NCBI GenBank assembly: GCA_002436065.1 | Contig: DIXP01000103.1 | Location: 12,389 to 76,388 of the forward strand | DNA length: 64,000 nt | Direction of reading: 5' to 3' | Source of the DNA: Chloroflexi bacterium UBA6077 | GTDB lineage: Bacteria > Chloroflexota > UBA6077 | Shown: positions 24,569 through 32,607 of the stretch, piece after piece | How positions within the stretch are numbered: position 1 is the stretch's first letter | How the letters are laid out: every line of letters begins with the position of its first letter | Notes under the pieces: generated by a model | The model's database searches: none | What the model was told of the DNA's origin: nothing | What the model saw: only the letters and a program-made list of their open reading frames with translations | Translations under genes and position numbers: made by a program

Positions 24569-26149
24569 ATGGGAGAGACCAACGAGCAGGAGATCAGGGA
24601 TGCCGTTCAGAAGAGATACGCGGCGGCGGCAAGGCAGGTGAAGGTACAACGTCGAGCGAGCTGCTGCTCGGATTCGGGTTGCTGTGACAGCCATACGCCG
24701 CAGCTGTACGACCTCAGCCAGTTGGCGGAGGTGCCCGATAACGCTGCCCTGGCCTCCCTTGGTTGCGGCAACCCGACGCTGCTGGCCGAGCTGAAGCCGG
24801 GGGAGACCGTCCTGGATCTGGGTTCGGGCGGCGGCATCGATGTGCTGCTTTCCGCGCGGAGGGTGGGTCCATCGGGCATGGCCTACGGCCTGGACATGAC
24901 CGACGAGATGCTGGAGCTGGCCAGGGAGAACGCCACAAGGGCGGGCGTCGCCAACGTACAGTTCCTGAAGGGGGAGATGGAGTCGATTCCCCTGCCCGAC
25001 GCCAGCGTGGACGTGATCATCTCAAACTGTGTCATCAACCTTTCGGCCGACAAGGACAGGGTGCTATCCGAGGCGTTCCGGGTGTTGAAGCCCGGCGGGC
25101 GTTTCGCGGTGGCGGACATGGTCGTCCAGGGCGGCTCCCTGCCAGACTCTGTCAGAAAGGTCATGTCTCTCTGGGCTGGATGTATCGCCGGTGCCCTCTC
25201 TGAAGAAGAGTACCGGCAGAAGCTCGCTGGCGCCGGTTTCGAGGGTGTGGATCTCCAGGTGCTGAAGGTGTACACCAAGGACGACGTGCCGGAGGAATAC
25301 CACGAGGAGCTGTCCAAGGCGCAGGGAGCGGACCCCGACACCAGGGTGATCTCCGCCTTTGTGAAGGCTCGGAAAGCTCTGGAAGGGGAGCGCAAGACCC
25401 GGATCGCGATTGGGAAGGCGGGCAGTGATAACGAGCTGCGCGGCCATCTGCCGGGAACGCGGGCTGCTGGCTTGCAAGGATCGGTTGGGGGACCAACTGT
25501 GCCCCCCGCGAAGGGCTGCTGCGGCGATCAGGTGAAGAGCTATTTCCGGCGGGTCGCCACCCAGTGGGACCAGTTGCGGCAAGGCTACTTCACAGAGGAG
25601 GTCCGGGAGTCGGCCATGGCGCGAGCGGGCCTTACCCCGGAGTCGGTGGTGGCCGACGTGGGCGCCGGCACCGGCTTCATGCTGGCCGGTCTGGCGCCCC
25701 GCGTCCGCCAGGCCTACGGTTTCGACAACTCGCCCGAGATGCTGGATGTGGCCAGGGCCAATCTGAGCGAACTGCCCAACGTCGAGCTGAAGCTCTCCGA
25801 GGGTGCTTCCCTCCCGGTCGCGGCGGGCTCCTTCGATGCCGTCTTCGCCAACATGTACCTCCACCATGCCCCTGACCCGGCAGCGGCCATCGCTGAGTTG
25901 GCCCGTGTGCTGAAGCCCAGTGGCAGGTTGGTGATCACCGACATGGATAAGCACGACCACGAGTGGCTGCGGGAGGAGATGGCCGACCTCTGGATGGGGT
26001 TCGAGCGATCCGAGGTAGAGGGATGGTACAGGGCTGCCGGGCTATCCGACATCAGGGTGGAGTGCACCGAGCGGAGCTGTTGCGCCGCCTCGGCCTCCCG
26101 TGAGGCGAGCATCAGCGTCTTCGTGGCCTGCGGGATCGTCGGCGCTTGA
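24569..26149 (+). CDS. arsM: ArsM arsenite methyltransferase with a second methyltransferase domain
   Basis: Residues 1-280 are ArsM: an N-terminal Cys segment (SCCSDSGCCD), SAM motif DLGSGGGIDVLL, and Cys66 (LGCGNP), Cys154 (SNCVINL) and Cys205 (WAGCIAG), matching in order the three cysteines that bind As(III). After a linker with GCCGDQVKSYF (about 310-320) comes a second complete class I methyltransferase domain: ADVGAGTGFML, YLHHAPDPAAA, VLKPSGRLVITDMD, then SCCAAS near the end. Total 526 residues, versus about 280-380 for usual ArsM. The second domain may methylate another arsenic species or act on a different substrate. The upstream ribosome site (AGGGAG) is somewhat far from the ATG. 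Confidence 0.87.
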   Translation: MGETNEQEIRDAVQKRYAAAARQVKVQRRASCCSDSGCCDSHTPQLYDLSQLAEVPDNAALASLGCGNPTLLAELKPGETVLDLGSGGGIDVLLSARRVGPSGMAYGLDMTDEMLELARENATRAGVANVQFLKGEMESIPLPDASVDVIISNCVINLSADKDRVLSEAFRVLKPGGRFAVADMVVQGGSLPDSVRKVMSLWAGCIAGALSEEEYRQKLAGAGFEGVDLQVLKVYTKDDVPEEYHEELSKAQGADPDTRVISAFVKARKALEGERKTRIAIGKAGSDNELRGHLPGTRAAGLQGSVGGPTVPPAKGCCGDQVKSYFRRVATQWDQLRQGYFTEEVRESAMARAGLTPESVVADVGAGTGFMLAGLAPRVRQAYGFDNSPEMLDVARANLSELPNVELKLSEGASLPVAAGSFDAVFANMYLHHAPDPAAAIAELARVLKPSGRLVITDMDKHDHEWLREEMADLWMGFERSEVEGWYRAAGLSDIRVECTERSCCAASASREASISVFVACGIVGA

Positions 26150-26234
26150 CTGGGATGCTGCCCCTCCAGTTCCTGCTACAATTGGCTCATCGGGGATAGT
26201 AGGTGTCTGCATCTGTTGAGAGGAGGGATTCTAG

Positions 26235-26951
26235 ATGAAGATAGCCCTGTTCAGCGACATCCACGGCAACATGCACGCCTTGGAGGCGGTGCTGGAGGAG
26301 ATTGATCGGGAGAGGGCTGATCGCGTGTACTGCCTGGGCGACCTGGTGGGCTATGGGGCCTACCCCAACGAGGTGATCGAGTTGATTCGCAGCCGAGACA
26401 TTCCCACGATCATGGGCAACTACGACGATGGCGTGGGGTTCGACAAGGACGACTGCGGCTGCGCCTACAAGGGCGCCGAGATGCGCCGCCTGGGCGACCT
26501 ATCCCTCCAATGGAGCAAGGAGCAGGTTACCTCCGAGAACAAGGAGTTCCTCCGCTCCCTGCACTCCCAGATTCGCTTCCCTGCTGAGGGCAAGCGGGTC
26601 TTTCTGGTCCATGGTAGCCCTCGCAAGATCAACGAGTACCTCTTCGAGGACCGGCCCCTCTTCAGTCTGGAGCGAATCGCTCGAGAGTCCGAGGCGGACC
26701 TGCTGGCCTTCGGCCACACCCACCTGCCCTACGAGAAGGATGTGCTCGGGGTGCGCTTCATCAACGACGGCAGCGTGGGGAAGCCGAAGGATGGCAACCC
26801 CCGCGCTGGCTACGCCCTTGTCGAGATCGGCGATCGTATCGAAGTGACCTTCCGCCGCGTGCCCTACGACGTGGACGCTGCCGCGGCCGCCGTCCGGGCC
26901 AGCAGCCTCCCCGCCCAGTTCGCCGACATGCTCGAGAGCGCCACCGGGTGA
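26235..26951 (+). CDS. metallophosphoesterase, arsenic-island paralogue 1
   Basis: The 238-residue protein is a calcineurin-like phosphoesterase of the Metallophos_2/YfcE type with the metal motifs FSDIHGN, LGDLVGYG, GNYDDG, LVHGSP and FGHTHLP. It shares a conserved insert FDKDDCGCAY with the paralogue at 29628; the Cys-Gly-Cys could bind arsenic or metal. ATG follows GAGGAGGG. It follows arsM and precedes another arsR. The natural substrate is unknown. Confidence 0.82.
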   Translation: MKIALFSDIHGNMHALEAVLEEIDRERADRVYCLGDLVGYGAYPNEVIELIRSRDIPTIMGNYDDGVGFDKDDCGCAYKGAEMRRLGDLSLQWSKEQVTSENKEFLRSLHSQIRFPAEGKRVFLVHGSPRKINEYLFEDRPLFSLERIARESEADLLAFGHTHLPYEKDVLGVRFINDGSVGKPKDGNPRAGYALVEIGDRIEVTFRRVPYDVDAAAAAVRASSLPAQFADMLESATG

Positions 26952-26965
26952 CGTCTTCTCGACTA

Positions 26966-27011
26966 TTGACACCAAGGCGAGGCCGGCCGTAATATATTGA
27001 TCAGTATCAAT
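26966..27011 (+). promoter_or_regulatory. promoter and operator of arsR-acr3
   Basis: TTGACA (26966-26971) and TAATAT (26990-26995) have 18-base spacing. ATTGAT-CAGT-ATCAAT (26996-27011) is a perfect inverted repeat over the predicted transcription start and overlaps the ATG at 27010. Confidence 0.7.
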
Positions 27012-27483
27012 GGATTTTGGGGGTGGATTGAATATCTCTCGTTACGCCGCTGCTCCTTTCGCTGAAGCCAACAGCTCGGAGGCCGACTTCGACCTGCTGC
27101 CCGTATTGCAGGCGCTAGCCGATAGCAGCAGGCTACGGATCATTCGCATGCTTCGGGAACGGGAGCAGTGCGTCTGCCACCTGACAGAGTCCCTGGGGCT
27201 CAGCCAAGGGACAATCTCCCATCACGTGGGGGTCCTGAAGCGGGTGGGGTTGGTGCTGGACCGGCGCGATGAGACCGATGCGCGATGGGTCTACTACAGG
27301 CTGGCTCCCCTGGCGGAGAGGGTGGGCCGCGAGTTGGCGGAGTTGTTGGACGCAACGCGGGTGGATCCAATCCCCGCAGTCTGTGCGGATAGTACGAAGG
27401 AAGGCCGGAGGCCGAAATCGACCATGGGAGGTTTGGAGACAGTGGCCCCAAGCGAGAGCAGAATCACCGATGGAGGTAAATGA
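27010..27483 (+). CDS. arsR: ArsR-family arsenic repressor
   Basis: The 157-residue protein has the EQCVCHL arsenic motif before the recognition helix GLSQGTISHHVGVLKRVGLV and a longer, low-complexity C-terminal tail of about 45 residues. ATG at 27010 overlaps the operator and would give an almost leaderless message; TTG at 27028 sits immediately after GGGGGTGG, probably too close. The start therefore remains uncertain. It ends 1 base before the acr3 start and is its probable regulator. Confidence 0.85.
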   Translation: MDFGGGLNISRYAAAPFAEANSSEADFDLLPVLQALADSSRLRIIRMLREREQCVCHLTESLGLSQGTISHHVGVLKRVGLVLDRRDETDARWVYYRLAPLAERVGRELAELLDATRVDPIPAVCADSTKEGRRPKSTMGGLETVAPSESRITDGGK

Positions 27484-27484
27484 G

Positions 27485-28585
27485 GTGTCGCAGGTGACCC
27501 AAGATCGTTCGGCTGCTGCCAACGTCGTTGGCCGGCTTTCCTTCCTGGACCGTTTCCTCCCACTCTGGATCTTCCTGGCCATGGGGCTGGGGATCGGTCT
27601 TGGCTACCTCTGGCCGGGCATCGCCACGGTGCTCGATTCGGCACGGATCGACACTGTCTCCTTCCCCATAGCCGTTGGTCTGCTCTGGATGATGTACCCC
27701 GTGCTGGCCAGGGTGAAGTACGAGGAGTTGGGAAAGATCAGGAGCGCGGGGAAGATGTTCACTCTCTCCCTGATCGAGAACTGGATAGTCGGCCCGCTGC
27801 TGATGTTCGTCCTGGCCTGGCTGCTGCTGCCCGACCTGCCGGAGTACCGGACCGGTCTTATCCTCGTTGGCCTGGCTCGCTGCATCGCCATGGTGCTGAT
27901 ATGGAATATGCTGGCCGATGGCGACAACGAGTACTGCGCCGTCCTGGTGGCCCTGAACTCGGTATTCCAGGTGCTGGTCTTCTCGGCCCTGGCCTACTTC
28001 TACCTCACGGTCCTGCCGGGCTGGCTCGGTCTTGGCGCGGGGCAGGCGGTACACATCGAGTTCTGGGATATCGCCAAGTCGGTGTTCATCTTCCTGGGCA
28101 TCCCGTTGCTGGCTGGAATAGTCACCCGTTATGTGGGTCTCAAGACTCGAGGCAAGGAGTGGTACGACGGCGTGGCGATGCCGAAGCTCGCGCCCACGGC
28201 GCTGCTCGCCCTGCTGTTCACCATCGTGGTGATGTTCTCCATGAAGGGCGAGGTTATCCTCACCCTGCCCATGGACGTGGTGCGGATCGCCATACCGCTG
28301 CTGGCCTACTTCGGCCTGATGTTCGGCGGGTCCTTCTGGCTGGGCGCCAGGCTGGGGTTGAAGTACCAGGAGACGGCTACTCTCTCCTTTACGGCGGCCA
28401 GCAACAACTTCGAGCTGGCCATCGCGGTGGCGGTGGGGGTGTTTGGCATTGCCTCGGGGCAGGCGCTGGCGGCGGTGGTTGGTCCCCTCATCGAGGTGCC
28501 GGTGCTGATCGGCCTGGTGTATGTGGCGCTGGCGCTGAAGGATCGCATGTTCCAGGCCGACAAGCCAGCGCGGATCTCTGGTTGA
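27485..28585 (+). CDS. acr3: Acr3 arsenite efflux permease
   Basis: The 366-residue carrier has about ten membrane helices and the Acr3 hallmarks: the essential cysteine in GLARCIAMVLIWN (Cys133), NSVFQVLVFS, and a conserved FTAASNNFELAIAVA segment near the C-terminus. It exports As(III) across the cytoplasmic membrane. GTG at 27485 is supported by GGAGG 8 bases upstream; it follows the arsR stop closely and is co-transcribed. A strong terminator follows. Confidence 0.93.
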   Translation: MSQVTQDRSAAANVVGRLSFLDRFLPLWIFLAMGLGIGLGYLWPGIATVLDSARIDTVSFPIAVGLLWMMYPVLARVKYEELGKIRSAGKMFTLSLIENWIVGPLLMFVLAWLLLPDLPEYRTGLILVGLARCIAMVLIWNMLADGDNEYCAVLVALNSVFQVLVFSALAYFYLTVLPGWLGLGAGQAVHIEFWDIAKSVFIFLGIPLLAGIVTRYVGLKTRGKEWYDGVAMPKLAPTALLALLFTIVVMFSMKGEVILTLPMDVVRIAIPLLAYFGLMFGGSFWLGARLGLKYQETATLSFTAASNNFELAIAVAVGVFGIASGQALAAVVGPLIEVPVLIGLVYVALALKDRMFQADKPARISG

Positions 28586-28601
28586 CCTGACAGAGAAGAG
28601 C

Positions 28602-28631
28602 AAGAGGCCGCGCGAACTCGCGCGGCCTCTT
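28602..28631. terminator. terminator after acr3
   Basis: AAGAGGCCGCGCG (28602-28614) pairs perfectly with 28619-28631 around AACT. The A-rich start and TCTT end could let it work on both strands. Confidence 0.78.
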
Positions 28632-28770
28632 CATCCGCGCCGCCGTACGCCCAGTGGCAGTGTCCCGGGCAGAAGACTACCACCCCCGGGCGGAGGACCT
28701 GGATCACCTTCACCCTTCCCACCATGGGCAGCTTAACCCCGTTCTTGCTTTCCATGGCTCGATTCGTGCG

Positions 28771-28794
28771 ATAATTCAAACTAGATTGAATTAT
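28771..28794 (+). promoter_or_regulatory. operator upstream of arsR-arsC fusion
   Basis: ATAATTCAA-ACTAGA-TTGAATTAT is a perfect 9-bp inverted repeat with a 6-base centre, the usual size for ArsR-family operators. A possible -10 (GATAAT, 28770-28775) overlaps its left arm. Confidence 0.65.
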
Positions 28795-28831
28795 TGACAC
28801 GCGGTTGATGGATACCCAGCAGGAGGGATGG

Positions 28832-29611
28832 ATGACTTCCATGGCAGCCTCTTCTCCGCCGACCAAGTTTCTCCGCCTACTCGCCCACAGCCTCCGGTGG
28901 CAGATTCTGACTGCACTGGCCCGCAGTGACCATCGGGTCCAGGATCTCGCCAACCTCGGTGGCAAGCCAATGAACCTGATCTCCTACCACCTGGGGCGCT
29001 TGCGCGCCATGAAGCTGGTGAGGGAGCGCCGCAGTGACGCCGACGGCAGGGACGTGTACTACAGCCTCGACCTGGACAGGCTCCAGCATATCTACAGGGC
29101 TGTCGGCCACGCCCTGCATCCGGCGCTGGACATGTCTGAGCCTCTCTCAAGAGACGGAGTGCTCCAGGACCGTCCGGCCCATGTGCTGTTCCTGTGCACG
29201 GAGAACAGCGCGAGATCCCAGATGGCGGAGGGAATCCTGCGGCATCTCAGCCACGGACAGGTGGAGGTAGCGAGCGCAGGCTCCCATCCAAGCTCGGTTC
29301 ATCCACTCGCTGTCCAGGTGCTGGCCGAGCAAGGCATCGATATCAGCGGCCACCGGTCCAAGTCCCTGGAGGAGTTCCGCGGCCAGAAGTTTGACTACAT
29401 CATCACCGTCTGCGACCGCATCAAGGAGACCTGCCCAACCTTCACGGGGGACCCGGAGCGCATCCACTGGAGCTTCGCCGACCCCGCCGCCACGGGTGAT
29501 GAGACCCGTTACTGGGCGTTCAAGGTGGCCGCCAAGGAGTTGATGACCATGATTCGCTACCTACTCATCATGATCGATAGAGACACGAAGCAGTCAGCCC
29601 ACCTTAAGTAA
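28832..29611 (+). CDS. ArsR-ArsC fusion: arsenic repressor joined to arsenate reductase
   Basis: The 259-residue protein has an N-terminal ArsR-type winged helix (about 10-90; NLISYHLGRLRAMKLV) without a CxC arsenic motif. It is followed by a low-molecular-weight-phosphatase-type ArsC domain with the P-loop FLCTENSARSQ (CX5R) and the resolving pair CDRIKETC, the triad of thioredoxin-coupled arsenate reductases. ATG at 28832 has GGAGGG directly upstream; an upstream ATG at 28808 is less likely. The protein both reduces As(V) and probably represses its own promoter through the 9-bp palindrome. The downstream gene is a metallophosphoesterase. Confidence 0.88.
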   Translation: MTSMAASSPPTKFLRLLAHSLRWQILTALARSDHRVQDLANLGGKPMNLISYHLGRLRAMKLVRERRSDADGRDVYYSLDLDRLQHIYRAVGHALHPALDMSEPLSRDGVLQDRPAHVLFLCTENSARSQMAEGILRHLSHGQVEVASAGSHPSSVHPLAVQVLAEQGIDISGHRSKSLEEFRGQKFDYIITVCDRIKETCPTFTGDPERIHWSFADPAATGDETRYWAFKVAAKELMTMIRYLLIMIDRDTKQSAHLK

Positions 29612-29627
29612 CGGGAGAGCCTTTCAG

Positions 29628-30344
29628 ATGAGAATCGCCATCTTCAGCGACATACACGGTAACCGCCATGCCCTATCTGCCGTTCTTGCCGACATCGACC
29701 GGGAGGTACCCGACCGCGTCTATTGCCTCGGAGATCTAGTGGGCTACGGTGCGTATCCTAACGAGGTGATCGAGAGGATCAGAGATCGCGGGATCCCGAC
29801 TCTCATGGGCAACTACGACGACGGCGTTGGATTTGACAAGGACGAGTGCGGCTGCGCCTATACCGATCCCGAGATGAAGAGGCTGGGGGACAGATCCCTC
29901 ATGTGGACTCGAGAGGTGGTCCCTCCAGAGAACAAGGAGTTTCTACGCTCTCTGCTTCCCAGCATCCGCTTCAACGTCGGGGGCAAGGAGATTCTCCTGG
30001 TCCATGGTAGCCCACGTAGGATCAACGAATACATCTACGAGGACCGGCCCCTCTTCAGCTTGGAGCATATCGCTAAGAGCGCGGAGGCTGACATCCTCGT
30101 TTTCGGCCATACGCACCTTCCCTACGTCAAGGAGGTGGCTGGGGTGCTGCTGGTCAACGACGGAAGCGTCGGCAAGCCCAAGGATGGCGATGCCAGGGCC
30201 GGCTATGTCATGCTGCATATCGGGGATGAGGTGAAGGTGGAGTTCCGCCGGGTGCCCTACGACGTGGCTGCTGCGGCAGAGTCCATTCGGGAAGGCGGAC
30301 TGCCGGCCCACTTCGCTTTCCTGTTGGAGAACGCCCGCGGGTGA
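29628..30344 (+). CDS. metallophosphoesterase, arsenic-island paralogue 2
   Basis: A 238-residue protein of the same length as that at 26235 and clearly homologous throughout. It keeps FSDIHGN, LGDLVGYGAYPNEV, GNYDDGVGFDKDECGCAY, LVHGSPRR and FGHTHLP. It begins 17 bases after the ArsR-ArsC gene and is probably co-transcribed with it. Two independent placements beside arsenic genes suggest a real role in arsenic or phosphate metabolism. Confidence 0.82.
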   Translation: MRIAIFSDIHGNRHALSAVLADIDREVPDRVYCLGDLVGYGAYPNEVIERIRDRGIPTLMGNYDDGVGFDKDECGCAYTDPEMKRLGDRSLMWTREVVPPENKEFLRSLLPSIRFNVGGKEILLVHGSPRRINEYIYEDRPLFSLEHIAKSAEADILVFGHTHLPYVKEVAGVLLVNDGSVGKPKDGDARAGYVMLHIGDEVKVEFRRVPYDVAAAAESIREGGLPAHFAFLLENARG

Positions 30345-30396
30345 CCAGAGCGTGTGCCGGTGGGGATGGTACCGATCCTGCACGTGGGCGGACACC

Positions 30397-30873
30397 ATGA
30401 AAGCACGTGAGGTGATGACACCCGACCCGGTGACGGTCGGCCCAGAGACTCCCGTGGAAGAGATCGCGCGGTTGATTGTGGCGCATCGCATCAACGGAGT
30501 GCCGGTGGTGGATGCAGCCGGCAATCTGCTGGGGTTGGTGACGGAGGGAGATCTGGTCCACCGTGCGGCCGACGAGAGACTCGAACCGCGCACTTCGCTC
30601 TGGAAGGAGAACTTCTGGCGGAGCGTCTTCCGTCGACGGGGCGCGGAGCCCGACAAGGCCGAGGGGCGCACCGCCGCAGAGGTGATGACGCGGGAAGCCG
30701 TCACGGTCACACCGGAGACAGATGTCGTGCTGGTGGCTCGGTTGCTGATCGAGCACGCGGTGAAGGCGCTGCCGGTCGTGGAGGGGCGGCGTTTGGTTGG
30801 CATGGTATCTCGCTTCGATCTCGTCAAGTGCCTGAGCGAGCAAGGGGAACCCTTCAACCCGCTGGGGGCCTGA
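30397..30873 (+). CDS. CBS-domain pair protein
   Basis: The 158-residue protein consists of two CBS domains (about 5-60 and 100-150) with the typical MTPDPVTVGPETPVEEIA and VMTREAVTVTPETDV starts. Such proteins bind adenosyl nucleotides and regulate partners. ATG at 30397 begins the first domain; the ribosome site is weak. It lies directly before arsB, whose TTG start is 3 bases after its stop, so a regulatory link to the transporter is possible. Confidence 0.82.
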   Translation: MKAREVMTPDPVTVGPETPVEEIARLIVAHRINGVPVVDAAGNLLGLVTEGDLVHRAADERLEPRTSLWKENFWRSVFRRRGAEPDKAEGRTAAEVMTREAVTVTPETDVVLVARLLIEHAVKALPVVEGRRLVGMVSRFDLVKCLSEQGEPFNPLGA

Positions 30874-30875
30874 GA

Positions 30876-32075
30876 TTGTTGCTGGTTGCCCTGCTCATCT
30901 TCGTTGCCACCCTGGTCCTGGTTATCTGGCAGCCGCGCGGCCTTGGCATCGGTTGGAGCGCCCTTGCAGGGGCGGCCGTGGCCCTGCTGGCCGGCGTGGT
31001 CCAACCCGGCGACATCCCCATCGTGTGGGACATTGTCTGGAATGCCACCCTCACCTTCGTCGCCGTGATCATCATCTCGCTGTTGCTGGACGGGGCTGGG
31101 TTCTTCGAGTGGGCTGCTCTGCACGTTGCCGGGTGGGGCGGTGGGCAGGGGCAACGGCTGTTCGCCCTGATCATCCTTCTGGGCGCGGTCGCCGCCGCAG
31201 TCTTCGCCAACGACGGAGCAGCTCTGATCCTGACGCCGATCGTGATGGAGATGTTGCTGGCGCTTGGCTTCGGCCCTGCCGCGAGCCTGGCCTTCGTGAT
31301 GGCCACCGGCTTCATTGCGGACGCCGCCAGTCTGCCCCTGGTGGTGTCGAACCTGGTCAACATCGTGTCGGCCGATTTCTTCGACATTAGCTTCGCCGAG
31401 TTCGCCCGCATCCAGGTCCCGGTGAATCTGGTTGCCGTGTTGGCGAGCCTCGTGGTGCTGTCGCTCTACTTCCACGGCAGCATTCCGCGCGCCTACCGCC
31501 GTGAGGCATTGAGGCGGCCCGCCGAGGCCATCCGGGACCCGTTGACGTTTCGCGTCGGCTGGCTGGTCCTCGTGCTCCTCCTCATTGGCTACTTTGGTGC
31601 CGGCGCACTGGAGGTGCCGGTATCGGCCGTAGCCGGGCTCGGGGCGGTGGTCCTGCTGGCCGTCGCCGGCCGCGTGTGGCACCTGGGAAGGGCGGACTCG
31701 GGGCGCGTCATTCCGGTCGGCCAGATCGTCCGCGACGCACCGTGGCAGATCGTGCTCTTCAGCCTGGGCATGTACCTGGTGGTCTTTGGCCTCCGCAACC
31801 AGGGATTGACCGCCGAGGTCGCGCGCGCCCTGAACGTCTTTGCGAGCCAGGGGATGCTCGTCGCCACCGTTGGCACAGGGGCGCTCGCCGCGGGGCTCTC
31901 CTCGATCATGAACAACATGCCCACCGGCATGGTGGTGGCGCTGTCGATCGACGAGAGCGTGGCGCAGGGAGTGACAAGGGAGGCCATGGTGTACGCCAAC
32001 GTGATCGGCTCGGACCTCGGGCCCAATCTAGCCCTCGCCGGATGGCTCGCGATCGTCGGCGGGAGCATGTACTAG
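30876..32075 (+). pseudogene. arsB: ArsB arsenite transporter, C-terminus lost by probable frameshift
   Basis: The 399-residue product follows ArsB closely from its first residues (LLLVALLIFVATLVLVIWQP) through SIMNNMPTGMVVALSID and YANVIGSDLGP. It then departs from the family and stops about 30 residues short. In the +1 frame just before the stop, EHVL resembles the normal WLHVL, suggesting a frameshift near 32040-32055 with a decayed tail. The last membrane helix is lost. It may retain partial function. The TTG start at 30876 follows GGGGG. Confidence 0.72.
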
Positions 32076-32374
32076 GGCCGAGAGTCGGGCTGGATAACGA
32101 CGGCGCGCCACGCCAGACGATACGCCCCGATTCCATGGAAGCCGGAGTCGCCCATGGGCGCCGGTGGGCTGCTCTCTCTGGCCAGGGACGGCCGTGGCAA
32201 CGACTCAGTGCAGGCTTAGGAGTCTGACAATCGCCGGAATCACTCCGGCTCGCCCTCGCTGCTGATCCCCGGGGACTCTGGAAATCAGCAGCAAAGGGTG
32301 TGGCGAAGGAACTGGGCCAGGTTGAGGATCTGCATGCTCAGACCCTCAACCCATATGGCTCCCGAGTCCGGATC
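32076..32374. other. gap between convergent arsB and Cys-rich gene
   Basis: It contains the degraded ArsB tail (to about 32130) and a hairpin with arms GCTGCTGAT (32258-32266) and ATCAGCAGC (32284-32292) that may terminate transcription from either side. No other gene is seen. Confidence 0.5.
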
Positions 32375-32587
32375 TCACTTCCCCTCATCATTGATGCTGC
32401 TGGACTCGGCTTTGGGTGCTGGCCCGCAGCAGCACGATCCACCGTTCTTGGTAGCCCCCTGCTCGCTGGTTCCATCCTGGTCGTCGGCTTTGGGAATCTC
32501 CTCGATCCTGTAGGAGGAGCAGCACCCGCCCTTCTTCTGCGCACCAAACAGTCGCGTGAACCATCCCTTCTTTTGCTCTTCTGCCAT
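32375..32587 (-). CDS. small Cys-rich protein beside ArsP, possible arsenic chaperone
   Basis: This 70-residue soluble protein lies 20 bases after arsP on the same strand and is preceded by GGAGGT. It begins MAEEQKKGWFTRLF and has two cysteine clusters, GGCCSSY and SCCCGP, in an otherwise polar chain. Paired CC and CCC motifs and the position suggest binding of As(III) or antimony for the permease. The family is not recognised; the role is inferred. Confidence 0.7.
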   Translation of the reverse strand: MAEEQKKGWFTRLFGAQKKGGCCSSYRIEEIPKADDQDGTSEQGATKNGGSCCCGPAPKAESSSINDEGK

Positions 32588-32607
32588 TGAACCTACCTCC
32601 GCGAAAT

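Noticed and set aside
29943..31682. 579-codon open frame on the minus strand
   Set aside because: It overlaps the metallophosphoesterase, CBS and arsB genes on the + strand, which have clear motifs; the composition (His, Gln and Arg-rich) is typical of an antisense shadow.
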